Origin: Paraphysomonas bandaiensis
Taxonomy: Eukaryota > Chrysophyceae
Assembly: GCA_965644295.1 (NCBI GenBank)
Contig: CBFFRP010000419.1
Location: 124,001 to 188,000 of the forward strand
DNA length: 64,000 bases
Direction: 5' to 3'
In this document: piece by piece, positions 54,869 through 64,000 of the stretch
How positions within the stretch are numbered: position 1 is the stretch's first letter
How the letters are laid out: each line of letters starts with the position of its first letter
The notes under the pieces: generated by a model
The model's input: only the letters and a program-made list of their open reading frames with translations
What the model was told of the DNA's origin: nothing
Databases searched by the model: none
Translations under genes and position numbers: made by a program

Positions 54869-55918
54869 TTAGGTTTTCATTCGTTCAGTAATTATCTTAT
54901 TTATTTCAACCAATGCATCTTTACATCGTGCTTGTATTCCGATACTATGCGGACTGCATGCACGAATATGTTCATCTATATTAGCCTCATCCTTGTTTAT
55001 CCGTATCAGCACACCAGACACTGTAGCACCAGACTTGGATTGGAGAGCACATACATCTGTCACAACCTGCTCCACCTCATTTCTAACACTTGGAACTCTG
55101 AGTCCACATCCTAGCTCAAGGACGACCAACTTACCACCGCCAGCAGCAAGGAATTTTTCGACAGAGTCCTCCCACTCCTGATATGTGTCTGTCTTCGACC
55201 AAATACGAGGAAGAACAGCGGGGCATGAGTCGCCAAACATCAGTACACAAGGTCGCAACGGATACGAGCAGATCGGACAAACAGGAGTAGATGGGTATGG
55301 AGGTGAGGGCGTTCGGTAGACACATTCCCGACATTGTGCCAAGCTAATTTCAGAGCGACCATTTATCCAATTATTAAATTTATCTCCCAATCGTGGAGTA
55401 ATAATATGTTCTCCAGACTCCGTTCTTTGTACCCAATGCCCAATCGATGAGCTACATATACTCTCTTCCAAGCAACCATGCATTTCACAGAGGAACTCAT
55501 TCAATAATTCAAATTTCCTAAAATGTCCATCTACATTAGAAGTGTACACATACCAGGGATTGGGACTTGTTAAATTTCTAGTATTCATATGAGGTAAATT
55601 AGAGACCCACGAGTTCAATATAGAGTAACCGTCATGAGGTATATGTGATCTGTAGTCATCAATACAATCACCCCAAAATTTCCAAAATAACTCTATATTA
55701 TCAATAATAAGATTAGTATCCGCTAAATCAGAGTAGTTGATGTCTTTATCTGCATAGAATTTGTTGCGAGCGACATCATTATATACAGGCAGCCCTGTAT
55801 CCGCACTAAACCCTGCTCCTGCAGCAATAAGAATAAAATCTGCTGTAAGAATATGTTCTGCAGCTTCTTGTAGCTCCATTGTGAATGTAACTATTAGTGT
55901 GTCATTGTAATATTGCAA
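54869..55918 (-). CDS. SIR2-like NAD-dependent protein deacylase family protein
   Basis: Single exon, 349 aa. Sirtuin motifs in order: NAD-binding GAGFSADTG at residues 34-42 (family GAGxSxxxG), YTSNVDGHF with Asn128 and Asp130 (family QN.D), the catalytic-type His147 in CEMHGCLEE, and a possible zinc ribbon at Cys196/199 and Cys214/217. LVVLELGCGLRVPSVRNE and LIRINKDEANI resemble the GTSL and IN segments. The GIPDFR stretch is changed to GLPVYND, so the acyl-pocket side differs from the classic sirtuins; the protein belongs to a divergent branch seen in bacteria and protists. Met14 is an alternative start. Confidence 0.8.
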   Translation of the reverse strand: MQYYNDTLIVTFTMELQEAAEHILTADFILIAAGAGFSADTGLPVYNDVARNKFYADKDINYSDLADTNLIIDNIELFWKFWGDCIDDYRSHIPHDGYSILNSWVSNLPHMNTRNLTSPNPWYVYTSNVDGHFRKFELLNEFLCEMHGCLEESICSSSIGHWVQRTESGEHIITPRLGDKFNNWINGRSEISLAQCRECVYRTPSPPYPSTPVCPICSYPLRPCVLMFGDSCPAVLPRIWSKTDTYQEWEDSVEKFLAAGGGKLVVLELGCGLRVPSVRNEVEQVVTDVCALQSKSGATVSGVLIRINKDEANIDEHIRACSPHSIGIQARCKDALVEINKIITERMKT

Positions 55919-56433
55919 TGATTATATTGGCAATGGTGTGATATAGTAACTGTGTGCATTGATATGTGGACATAATTAAGTACCCACTATGCACTGCTGT
56001 CCAATCAATAAGGAAATGATTCGACTACAGTGGAGAAGTGTACTGTTGTACATGTATTACGGTACACTTGTGACTGTTGTGGTACATTTTGTAGAGTTTA
56101 CAGTCGTATAATTGTACTACTGCACTACATGAGTACAGCAGGACAACAGGCGTAGAAATGGACAGCAATGTACCCACATACATACCACTGGGGGTGGTTG
56201 TGCATATCGATTTCATCGATTTGTTCATCGTTTATTTCATCGAAAAATCATCGTTTTTTCAGTGAAAAGTGAAAAAAGTGACTTTTTATTGAAAAAACGA
56301 TGATTTTTCGATGAAATAAACGATGAACAAATCGATGAAATCGATATGCACAACCACCCCCTGTACAATACTACCACACTCTGCATCTATATATACATAT
56401 ACATGGACATGATCATATATAACAACAAACACC
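55919..56433. promoter_or_regulatory. Head-to-head upstream region with large hairpin
   Basis: 515 bp between two divergent starts. GTAC-containing words (GTACTGTTGTAC, GTACTACTGC, GTACAGCAGG) are frequent at 56035-56150, and the hairpin at 56190-56361 fills much of the rest. No gene is seen. Confidence 0.4.
56190..56361. repeat. Near-perfect 81-bp-stem hairpin (snap-back element)
   Basis: Bases 56190-56270 and 56281-56361 are reverse complements with about two mismatches and a 10-nt loop. The arm starts GGGGGTGGTTGTGCATATCG and then repeats the word TCATCG several times. Terminal sequence and architecture suggest a miniature foldback transposon, perhaps hAT-like, but no sure target duplication flanks it. 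Confidence 0.9.
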
Positions 56434-58480
56434 ATGACACCAAACACACACGCCTCTCTCCCAGAAGACATCCTCACCCACCTTCCTTCTATCATTTCCC
56501 CCCCTCACAACATCACACAAGACTCTCTTCACTTCATCATTACACTTAAAAATAATTTAATTCAATCGAATAAACTCTTAACTAAAATACACAATAAATC
56601 CAAACTAAGGAAAGAAAAAGACAAGAAAGTTCCACCAGGAAGTAATGAAGTCCAACGTTCTTTATTTGATAAACGTTATATTTTATGTTTACTATGTATA
56701 AATATCGCAAAATCATATGAGTTGATATATAGTGATACCGATACAGTCATATCGTCATTGAGAGAGGCTTTAATATGGTTTCCTAAATCAATTGAAGCGG
56801 GATTACTCTTAGGACAGTTTCTGAAACCAATTGTTGCAAATGAAGAGCAGTTATTGGATGTTGAGAATATTTGGTGGAAGGCTGTATCAGCGACCCAGTC
56901 GTTGGCTCCTGTGGATACTATCGCTGAAGATGGTGAAGTGAAATGTGTGGATGTCAATCGTCTTGCTGGACAATTGTATCAAAGAGAGAAAATAGCTTCA
57001 GAGAAAGCTACTGAACTGCTTATACTACACTACTGTCAGAATGATAAGTACGACATGGCACTACCTCTTCTGATTAGGGGACGTTTTATATACAAGCTCT
57101 CACAGCATGTCTTATGTTACCCTTTAAGCACTACTACACCCCAGGACTGTAATGGTCCTGTTGATACCGTTAGTGAGTGCTCGTATGCAATGGGAGCTGA
57201 CAACGTTCTTCCTGTGTATATGCTTCGTGCTCTTCAGCATATTTTCCGACCAACTTCCCCGTTCTGGTCAGAGCATTCTTATGACTTCTACTCCAATGCC
57301 AGTCTACAAGTAGGGTACTTTTCGTATCTCTATCCTCTTCGGACGCAGCCAACGCCATGCAATGCAATTGAACAGGTTATTGATCGAATATTTGATATTG
57401 TAAAAATAAAATTTCCTAGTGTGGCGAGGGACACGAATATAGGTAGTGAAACGTTAGTATATAATGTGCAATGAACATTTGCATGCAATGCTTGCTCTGT
57501 GAAATAACATATTCTAATACATGCTGTTTTATATATCATTTGGTGATACGTCTAACTATGTATGTGTCGATATGAACAGCTGAATGGTGGGTTCACAGTC
57601 GACCGCATTCATGTGGTCATCAGTTCCATTATGATTCGGATGAAACAGCACTCTATGCTGGTCGTCAGGCACAACACCCGCTAATATCTTGTATTCTCTA
57701 CCTTACAGAAAGGTTTGTCTTTTATTTTATATTTGAATGCTATTCACTGAAGAGTAGCGCATGTGAACTCTGCTTCATATATTTTTCTGAACTGTAATGC
57801 TGCATGTTCTCATGTAGGTATGAAGTAGATGGTGAGGAGTGTGTGGTGGGAGGACCTACAGTGGTAACTAATCAGACTCTACAGAGCGAAGGATTGGCTA
57901 CTGAGGGGTTCATGTTTCTACCGCGGGAGAACCGGCTAGTCTCGTTTGATGCAAAACACTTACACGGTAAGTCGAACGACAACATTCCTTTTCTGATGAT
58001 CACTATTTAGTTGCACATATTTGCCTGTCCATATATAGTGTTAATCCTTGTTTTATGACTTCAGGGGTGGTTCCCGGTCGTGGTGTCTGTTCTGCTCCTC
58101 CACGTAGCCGTAGAGTAACCTTCATGGTCGGTTTCTGGAAGCGCATTCAGTCTGTATTTCTTCCTGAGGGCTGCGCAGGTCCCGGCCAACCTTTTCCAGG
58201 CACGTATAGAGAGTACTTCAAAGGCATCCACGAAGGATACCAAGGGTCTACTAGTCCTGAATCTTACAATGTTAATAGCGAGTCACAGCAGCAGAAGTAT
58301 ACGTGGCATCAAGAGATGGGACTACTCCAATCCCCTGATTCCGAAGTGGATGCCACAGGATGCAGCCCAGTTTCACCAATAGCTATTCCCAACATATGGG
58401 AACCTGTAGTAGCCAACTCAAGTGACGAACCCTCTACCATGATTAAGGCACATTACAAATCTTGTTTTCAGGGCTTTTAA
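56434..58480 (+). CDS. 2OG-Fe(II) oxygenase-like protein
   Basis: Exons 56434-57442, 57580-57712, 57818-57966 and 58065-58480; 568 aa, all junctions in phase. The N-terminal ~300 residues are helical and unassigned. The C-terminal part has a double-stranded beta-helix oxygenase pattern: HQFHYDSDE with the HxD pair near residues 352-354, LISCILYLTERYEVDGEE, GGPTVVTNQTL, FDAKHLHGVVPGRG with a candidate distal His near residue 430, and RRVTFMVGFWKR with a candidate 2-oxoglutarate-binding Arg. Such enzymes hydroxylate proteins or small molecules using Fe(II) and 2-oxoglutarate. The ~100-residue C-terminal tail is polar. The family call rests on motif spacing only. Confidence 0.7.
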
Positions 58481-59177
58481 TCGCTAAATATAATAATATA
58501 TAGACGTTGGACTGAGTGTATATACGTAGCTGTTAAGGTATTATGGTGAACATATAAGTGCAGAGTATACAATTAAATAATAGCAGGCTGAATATGGATA
58601 TGGCTTTGAAACCTGATAGATACTAGATACATAGCCGCCTAATGTCTAAGATACTGTCTGTTAGTAGTTTTTCTAATTTTCAGGTAGGTCTGTCACAACA
58701 TTCCTAGTTTAGCTGAAATACAACACGTACATTTTCCTAAGACATAACTGTGAAGTTTACGTTAAAAACAATGTGAAAAATGCTGTTACGCGGGTGTTGA
58801 GTTTTATGCGAAATAAAGCAATAATAATCTATCACTAATAATCGTTAGCGACCTGAGTGATCTATGAGTGAAAGTCAGTAGCTTCTACATAACTCTAAAC
58901 TCTAATTAATGTGTATCTTCATATTACTTCATTTAGTTATGAATAGATAGATTTCGTAGGAAATAAAATACCAGAAATGATGTACCTATCTTCATTTCAC
59001 CAGCCAGCCAGCATAAATTTAAATTAACAACAGCGAATAATATTGTAATAAAACTTTTATATTGTCTTCCTATCTCCCTGTATTATTCTCATCGTAACCG
59101 TCGTAAACATCTATGAATCGCGCTCCAAAGCCACTATATCGCTGCACATAATAGCAATTAAAATATATGGAAGTATA
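58481..59177. other. Convergent intergenic region
   Basis: 697 bp of AT-rich DNA between the oxygenase-like and folate genes. Nothing else is seen. Confidence 0.35.
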
Positions 59178-61268
59178 TCACCATATCACGTACTTCGGTT
59201 CATCTATTCCAAGTTCGAGTTTAGTCTGAGACATAATATAACCACTACCGCACACCAAGAGTGCCCCTGCATACTCGCCTTGCTGGTAAGCACCCTGAGA
59301 ACACTCCAGAAACATCTGTCCAAGAACACGACGGAGCATTGTGTTAGTTCCTTCACTCGTTCGTGTGAACGATGATGAAGCGGGGTCAAACAAAACTGAA
59401 CCTTTTAGTTCCACTGGAACCGATGTGGAAGTATGAGAATCAGAGGAAGGCAAATTTTCAGTGTGAACTTTGGATACTATATTTTCTAGCTCAGTGGTAG
59501 ATAACGCCCTAAAGTTACTAGACTACAAACAAATCAGACCAAAGTATTGTTGTACAACAATTTCATTCTACAAAATGATAACTACCTGAACAAAATGGAT
59601 TTTATCCACCGGTACAAGGGAGCTCAGTAGGCGAAGACAGGTGTTCGCATCCTTATCCCGTGACATCCCGCATAGAACTCTACATGCAGGATATATTACC
59701 AGTGAAATAGACTACTCACAGGCCAGAGCATGTAGGGACAAGGAAATTACATACCGGACAGGCAATCCCCCAAGACGATCCTGAGCTTTGTGGACAAGTG
59801 CCTCTATCGCTGGAGCGTTATGACCGATGTCCAAAATCACCTTTATCTTTACCCTACGTGGTGCAGTAGATGGTTGTTCATCATCGAGTAAGCTGAATAG
59901 AGGCGACACATCAGCTTCGAGACTAATTTCTTCCCAACGACATGGTGGTCTGGCACTAATTATTCGATCCAATATACTAGCGTCTGTGAGGTTCATGGAT
60001 CTTATGAGGCGCTGACCAGAAGTGGAAGGATAGACACTCTCTTCAGTGTTTAATCTTTGTTTCAGCAAACATAGCCCAGCTAATGCTATCTGACTGTTCA
60101 ATATATCTGTGTCAACGTGGCTTGCGTTCACTTTTACAGAACGGTCTCCAGCCTCTTCATTGTGTGATTCGTTTACGGCCACAGTGTCAACTACTTTGGT
60201 AAGAGGATGGGTATTTTTCCGAGGAATCTCTCCGAGGGAGGAAAGTGTATCAAGACTATCGTACAATGAGTGAATAACGCAACCTCTACTCTCTCCCACT
60301 GCCTATAACACAAACTTAAACCCAATCCACCCCAGGCGATACATTGCAGCTCGAAAACATAAGCAACATGGATACAGATAGAAATTATTGAATACGTACT
60401 CTCATCGTACTCTCTACTTCAGAAGGACCAATCAATCCAATACCGCCGCGTTTAAATATTCCACTCTTTGTTGTAGCTATCTTCTCAAGGGTGTCCCCCA
60501 GAATACGCATGTGATCCATACCTGATGTGGACATAACAGCTCCCGTTAATATAAGTAATTTCCCGATGATTACACCCACCAACGGAACAAATAACAGCCA
60601 GTGCAGAAGAAATGACATTCGTGGCATCCCATTCTCCACCAACTCCGACCTGAGATGTATTAGAGCAATAAATACACTGGACAGGTGGTGTACCTCCAAA
60701 ACGACTGCATCACACTTCGCGGCCTCAAATCGTAAACAAGACATAATAAATATAATCTCAAAATAAGTTGCTGGAATAGAATGGTCGTTACAAAGACTGA
60801 CAACACGATCCAGGCATGTCTATAGTTTACATCATATTTCGGAATCAGAAATCGTATGTTAAACTAAACATACCACAAAGTCATCTTCAGAAATAAGTTC
60901 CCCATCCACTTGAATTCTTTCACGACAAGAAGCAATATGTGGGCTCACAAACAAACCTGTTCGAACCCCAATACTAGATAGAGTACTTGACATCTTTAGA
61001 CAAGTGCTTCCCTGTTAATCATCGTGTTCAGCTCTCTCTGTATATACATACATATATAAGACACCTTCCCGTTAGTTCCTCCAATATGAATAGTGGGGAT
61101 CCGATCCAGTGGCTTTCCTATGAGTTCATAGAGATGGAATGTATTGGCAAGTGACATGGAACTAGGGGCTAATATGCCCTCAGCTTTCAGTATGGAGTTC
61201 ACGCTATTCAAGTGCTTTAAAGCCGCTGTGTAATTTTTAAATCCTATTCGTGATAAAGGGACTGACAT
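59178..61268 (-). CDS. Folylpolyglutamate synthase / dihydrofolate synthase
   Basis: ATP-dependent Mur-ligase-type enzyme that adds glutamate to (dihydro)folate or dihydropteroate. Eight exons on the minus strand: 61268-61065, 61011-60874, 60819-60694, 60649-60580, 60521-60396, 60298-59755, 59679-59586 and 59522-59178; 548 aa, all phases agree. Motifs: RIPTIHIGGTNGKGSTCLKM (P-loop, spanning an intron near residue 68), VRTGLFVSPHIASCRERI (omega-loop region), ATYFEIIFIMSCL, VVLEVGVGGEWDATNV, SVGMDHMRILGDTLEKIATT and SGIFKRG, then IKVILDIGHNAP and LLVCGSGYIMSQ near the end. The insertion between about residues 290 and 330 is polar and lineage-specific. Whether it makes dihydrofolate, polyglutamates or both cannot be told from sequence. 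Confidence 0.88.
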
Positions 61269-63070
61269 GATAGAATGAATGAAGGTGAGTTGATGTGTTA
61301 CTATGAGGTGGTTATGTAGTGCTTGTGGTGATTGGAGTGGAGTGAGTTGCTTAATATGCATGTATGTATAGGTCCATATAATCATCATACTTGGACGATT
61401 AGCACCTCTTTCACGAATCAAAAGACTATATTATATTTTCTATCTCTATGATTGGATGATATATTATTCAGTGTGATGATAATTCTGCCTGTTGAAGATA
61501 CGATCAAAAATACTGCACTATTTTTATGAATATTTAACGAAAAATCTAGAAATCATGTTCAGAAAAGGAAATTATTGTGAATATCCGGATTTTAAGTACC
61601 CCATTCTAAAAATACCATACAGCAGAGTGATGTCCACTTAACAAGCAGAAGAAGTACGTAGAGCTGGCTAACCCCCCTCAATAGTACTCTATGCAGATGT
61701 TAATGGACATGAAACAGATTGAATCCTTCTATGCTAACAGAGAATATGCTTAAGATGCATTGATAAGAAAAAAGGACGTATTTGTTGCAGAGAGAGCTGC
61801 AAACAGGACAATGATTATGTCCCATTTATTGCTGGCTGTATGTATATATGTATGAAGTATGATCATATGTCTTGAGAGAAAGATGCAATGATCATATGCA
61901 TGTCAATTCAACCACACCATATAGTATGCCCCATATTGGTATTGTGAGTTTCTGAGGACCATCGTAGTGATGGCTGTACTTGGTCATATGCTTCATAGCA
62001 TAGACAATAGGTCTGGTTACTCCATAACGCTTCCGTTAATAACACATTTAACAGGATTTGGCAATACGGTGGAAAGACAAAGCAAGAATTTGTTATATCT
62101 ATCATTTCTGCATTTTGGACCACTGAAGCATTGGTATGGTGTCAGTTCAGTCACGTGGATGTAAAATACAAAAGTATGAACAAGGTTTAATAACCGGAAG
62201 GGGCCTATGAGTTCCCTATTTATTGCTAGATACATGACGGTTATTGCTCAAGAAGATCTGTGTGTCGAATGCATATCTATGAAGGGTAGCTGTGATAATA
62301 TGAATCGGAAGCCTTATTAAACCGAATCAAATGTTTGAATTGTCTGGTCACATTAATTATGATATAACTACCTCATCAAGTAGTTGAGATCTCGTCAGAA
62401 ATTATTTACTAATTGCAACTATTAATATCCACTATTTACGTCTACGTCTTAGCCCTATATATTATATATTATATATTTTATAACTATATATATAATATGC
62501 ATAAATACTATACAGGTGAATACAACAAGATACAATCAAAAAGTACTGCCTGAATCATCATCAGACTATACAAGATATGCCCTTATGTGATTGGTTTTAA
62601 CGTTCATTGCTATTATACTATTAGGTTTTATTCTATGAACGTTTCACTTGTAGTTCTATATTTAATAGCTAACACGAGATATAACTTTCATTAAAAAACA
62701 TATCTAACAGTATATCTTAATTGCAACCATAATGACATAATAGCATATTTCATTACGAGTAGATAATAGTACTCTACTAGGTGTGGTGCTGTTCATACCA
62801 AAATTCAATGAATTACTACTGCCACGTGTTGACAACATTTTTTCTACGCTAGCAAGCCGTGTGTCTCACGATTAATAACAGTTGCAATAAATACGCTACG
62901 TAATGCAGACGTCTGTTGTTAAAACTTGTTAACAACAAATCTATTATTACAGAATCTGACCAGAGTACTATAACATACTACGTTAGCAGCCAGCCAAAAA
63001 GAATCATAACTAGTGGTCCAACGAGAATATATCATAATATATTAATCATGTTATAAATCGCCGAACGAAT
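61269..63070. other. Intergenic region, 1.8 kb
   Basis: No supported gene. AT-rich, with a TATAT run at 62455-62500. Open frames on opposite strands at 61900-62235 overlap and show no domain. Confidence 0.35.
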
Positions 63071-64000
63071 CTACTGTTTCCCTTCCTCCTTCTTCTTCTC
63101 AGTGTACTCGGCCTCAGTCGCATCCTTATCATCCTTGGGGGCCTCTCCCTCAGCAGAAGCCTCTCCATCTCCACCCTTTTTGTACATGGCCTCACCAATC
63201 TTCATGGAGGCTGCACTTAAAGCAGCAGACTTCTCCTTGATAACTTCTAGGTCAGAGGTACTATCGAGTGCCTTAGCTTCCTCAAGTGCCTTCTCAATCT
63301 CAGCCTTGGTATCAGCATCAACCTTATCTGAGTGTTCTGACAAGTTCTTCCCAACAGAGTGAATGAGGCTACAAACAAATAGTTAAACAAAGAAATATCT
63401 CCATTTACTTCACACATACCTGTCGAGTTCATTTCTGGCCTCGACCGACTCTCTTCTCTTCTGATCTGCTGCCTGGTTGGCCTCGGCGTCCTTGATCATG
63501 TCTTCAATAGCAGACTCCGAGAGACCACCACTGCTCTGGATGACAATGCGTTGCTCTTTGTTGGTAGCCTTGTCTTTGGCACTGACATGGAGAATACCAT
63601 CGGCATCAATGTCGAAAGACACTTCAATCTGTGGCATACCGCGGGGGGCAGGAGGGATACCTAGTCGACAAATTAAAACATATACTCTATTCAAAACAAT
63701 CTACTCACCAACAAGCTCAAATTCGCCAAGCTTCTTATTATCAGCGGCCATCTCTCTCTCTCCCTGCAGAACGGTAATCTGGACCTGGGTCTGGCTGTCA
63801 GCAGCAGTGGAGAAAGTCTGAGTCTTCTTGGTGGGAATGGTAGTGTTACGGTTAATTAAGCGAGTGAAGACGCCTCCAAGAGTTTCAAGGCCGAGAGAAA
63901 GTGGGGTAACATCAAGGAGAAGGATGTCCTTGACATCTCCGCGGAGGACACCACCCTGGATAGCAGCTCCCATAGCAACAACCTCATCAGGGTTAACTCC
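63071..64000 (-). CDS. HSPA9: Mitochondrial-type Hsp70 (DnaK family), C-terminal part
   Basis: Three exons in the window on the minus strand: 64000 (edge) to 63709, 63660-63420, and 63368-63071. The protein begins mid-gene at [20 protein letters not shown], then [35 protein letters not shown], the substrate-binding beta domain ([20 protein letters not shown]) and the helical lid with EARNELDR and [15 protein letters not shown], ending in an acidic/basic tail KKKEEGKQ. DnaK-type residues and the lack of an EEVD or KDEL end favour the mitochondrial Hsp70 over cytosolic or ER forms; a plastid form is possible. Phases agree at both junctions. The gene continues past 64000. Confidence 0.9.

Noticed and set aside
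1-64000. tRNA, rRNA or CRISPR loci
   Set aside because: I looked for GGTTCGANTCC-type boxes and for spaced direct repeats; the few matches fall inside coding exons, and no array or rRNA-like stretch was seen. A covariance-model scan would be needed to be sure.

Overview
This is a nuclear contig from a unicellular eukaryote. Genes are interrupted by short introns (mostly about 40-110 nt, GT...AG), intergenic DNA is AT-rich, and there is an intact Ty1/copia retrotransposon, decayed hAT and Ty3/gypsy pieces, and long (GTAT)n arrays. Several protein types (a core-2/I-branching glycosyltransferase with an extra lectin-like C-terminus, an EamA transporter with a long charged tail, a 2OG-Fe(II) oxygenase-like protein) resemble what I know from stramenopile algae and their relatives, but the lineage is an inference and is not settled by the sequence.

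Layout. 1-1.0 kb: hAT-type repeat debris. 1.4-3.4 kb: head-to-head pair for two mitochondrial proteins, complex I subunit NDUFA5 (-) and ribosomal protein uL22m (+). 5.1-11 kb: a USP40-type deubiquitinase (+, 12 exons). 13.6-15.1 kb: F-box/LRR protein (+). 15.6-18.6 kb: membrane-anchored Nudix protein (-) and an RRM/RS RNA-binding protein (+), separated by a ~470-bp (GTAT)n array. 20.6-25.6 kb: EamA transporter (-) and an unknown protein with a tandem duplicated domain (+). 26.1-30.4 kb: VMA21-like protein (-) and glycosyltransferase (+), separated by a ~345-bp (CATA)n array. 31.8-34.4 kb: unknown 831-aa protein (-). 36.6-37.3 kb: a ubiquitin fold split by a 165-residue insertion (-). 38.9-39.9 kb: decayed gypsy integrase. 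40.5-41.0 kb: low-complexity protein (-). 41.6-50.9 kb: a DNA element with 1,235-bp near-identical inverted arms, into which a complete copia element has inserted. 51.1-52.2 kb: SDR (+). 53.5-54.3 kb: OTU protease with zinc knuckle (+). 54.9-58.5 kb: SIR2-like protein (-) and 2OG-oxygenase-like protein (+), head-to-head around an 81-bp-stem hairpin. 59.2-61.3 kb: folylpolyglutamate/dihydrofolate synthase (-). 63.1-64.0 kb: C-terminal part of mitochondrial Hsp70 (-), running off the window.

The genes do not form one pathway. Recurring themes are mitochondrial housekeeping (NDUFA5, uL22m, mtHsp70), the ubiquitin system (USP40, F-box/LRR, OTU, split ubiquitin-like protein) and a strong tendency to head-to-head pairs sharing 500-750 bp of upstream DNA. 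The best candidates for something undescribed are the split ubiquitin, the long-TIR transposon with tandem 18-bp terminal repeats, the UBA inserted in the USP40 catalytic domain, and the duplicated domain of the 893-aa protein.
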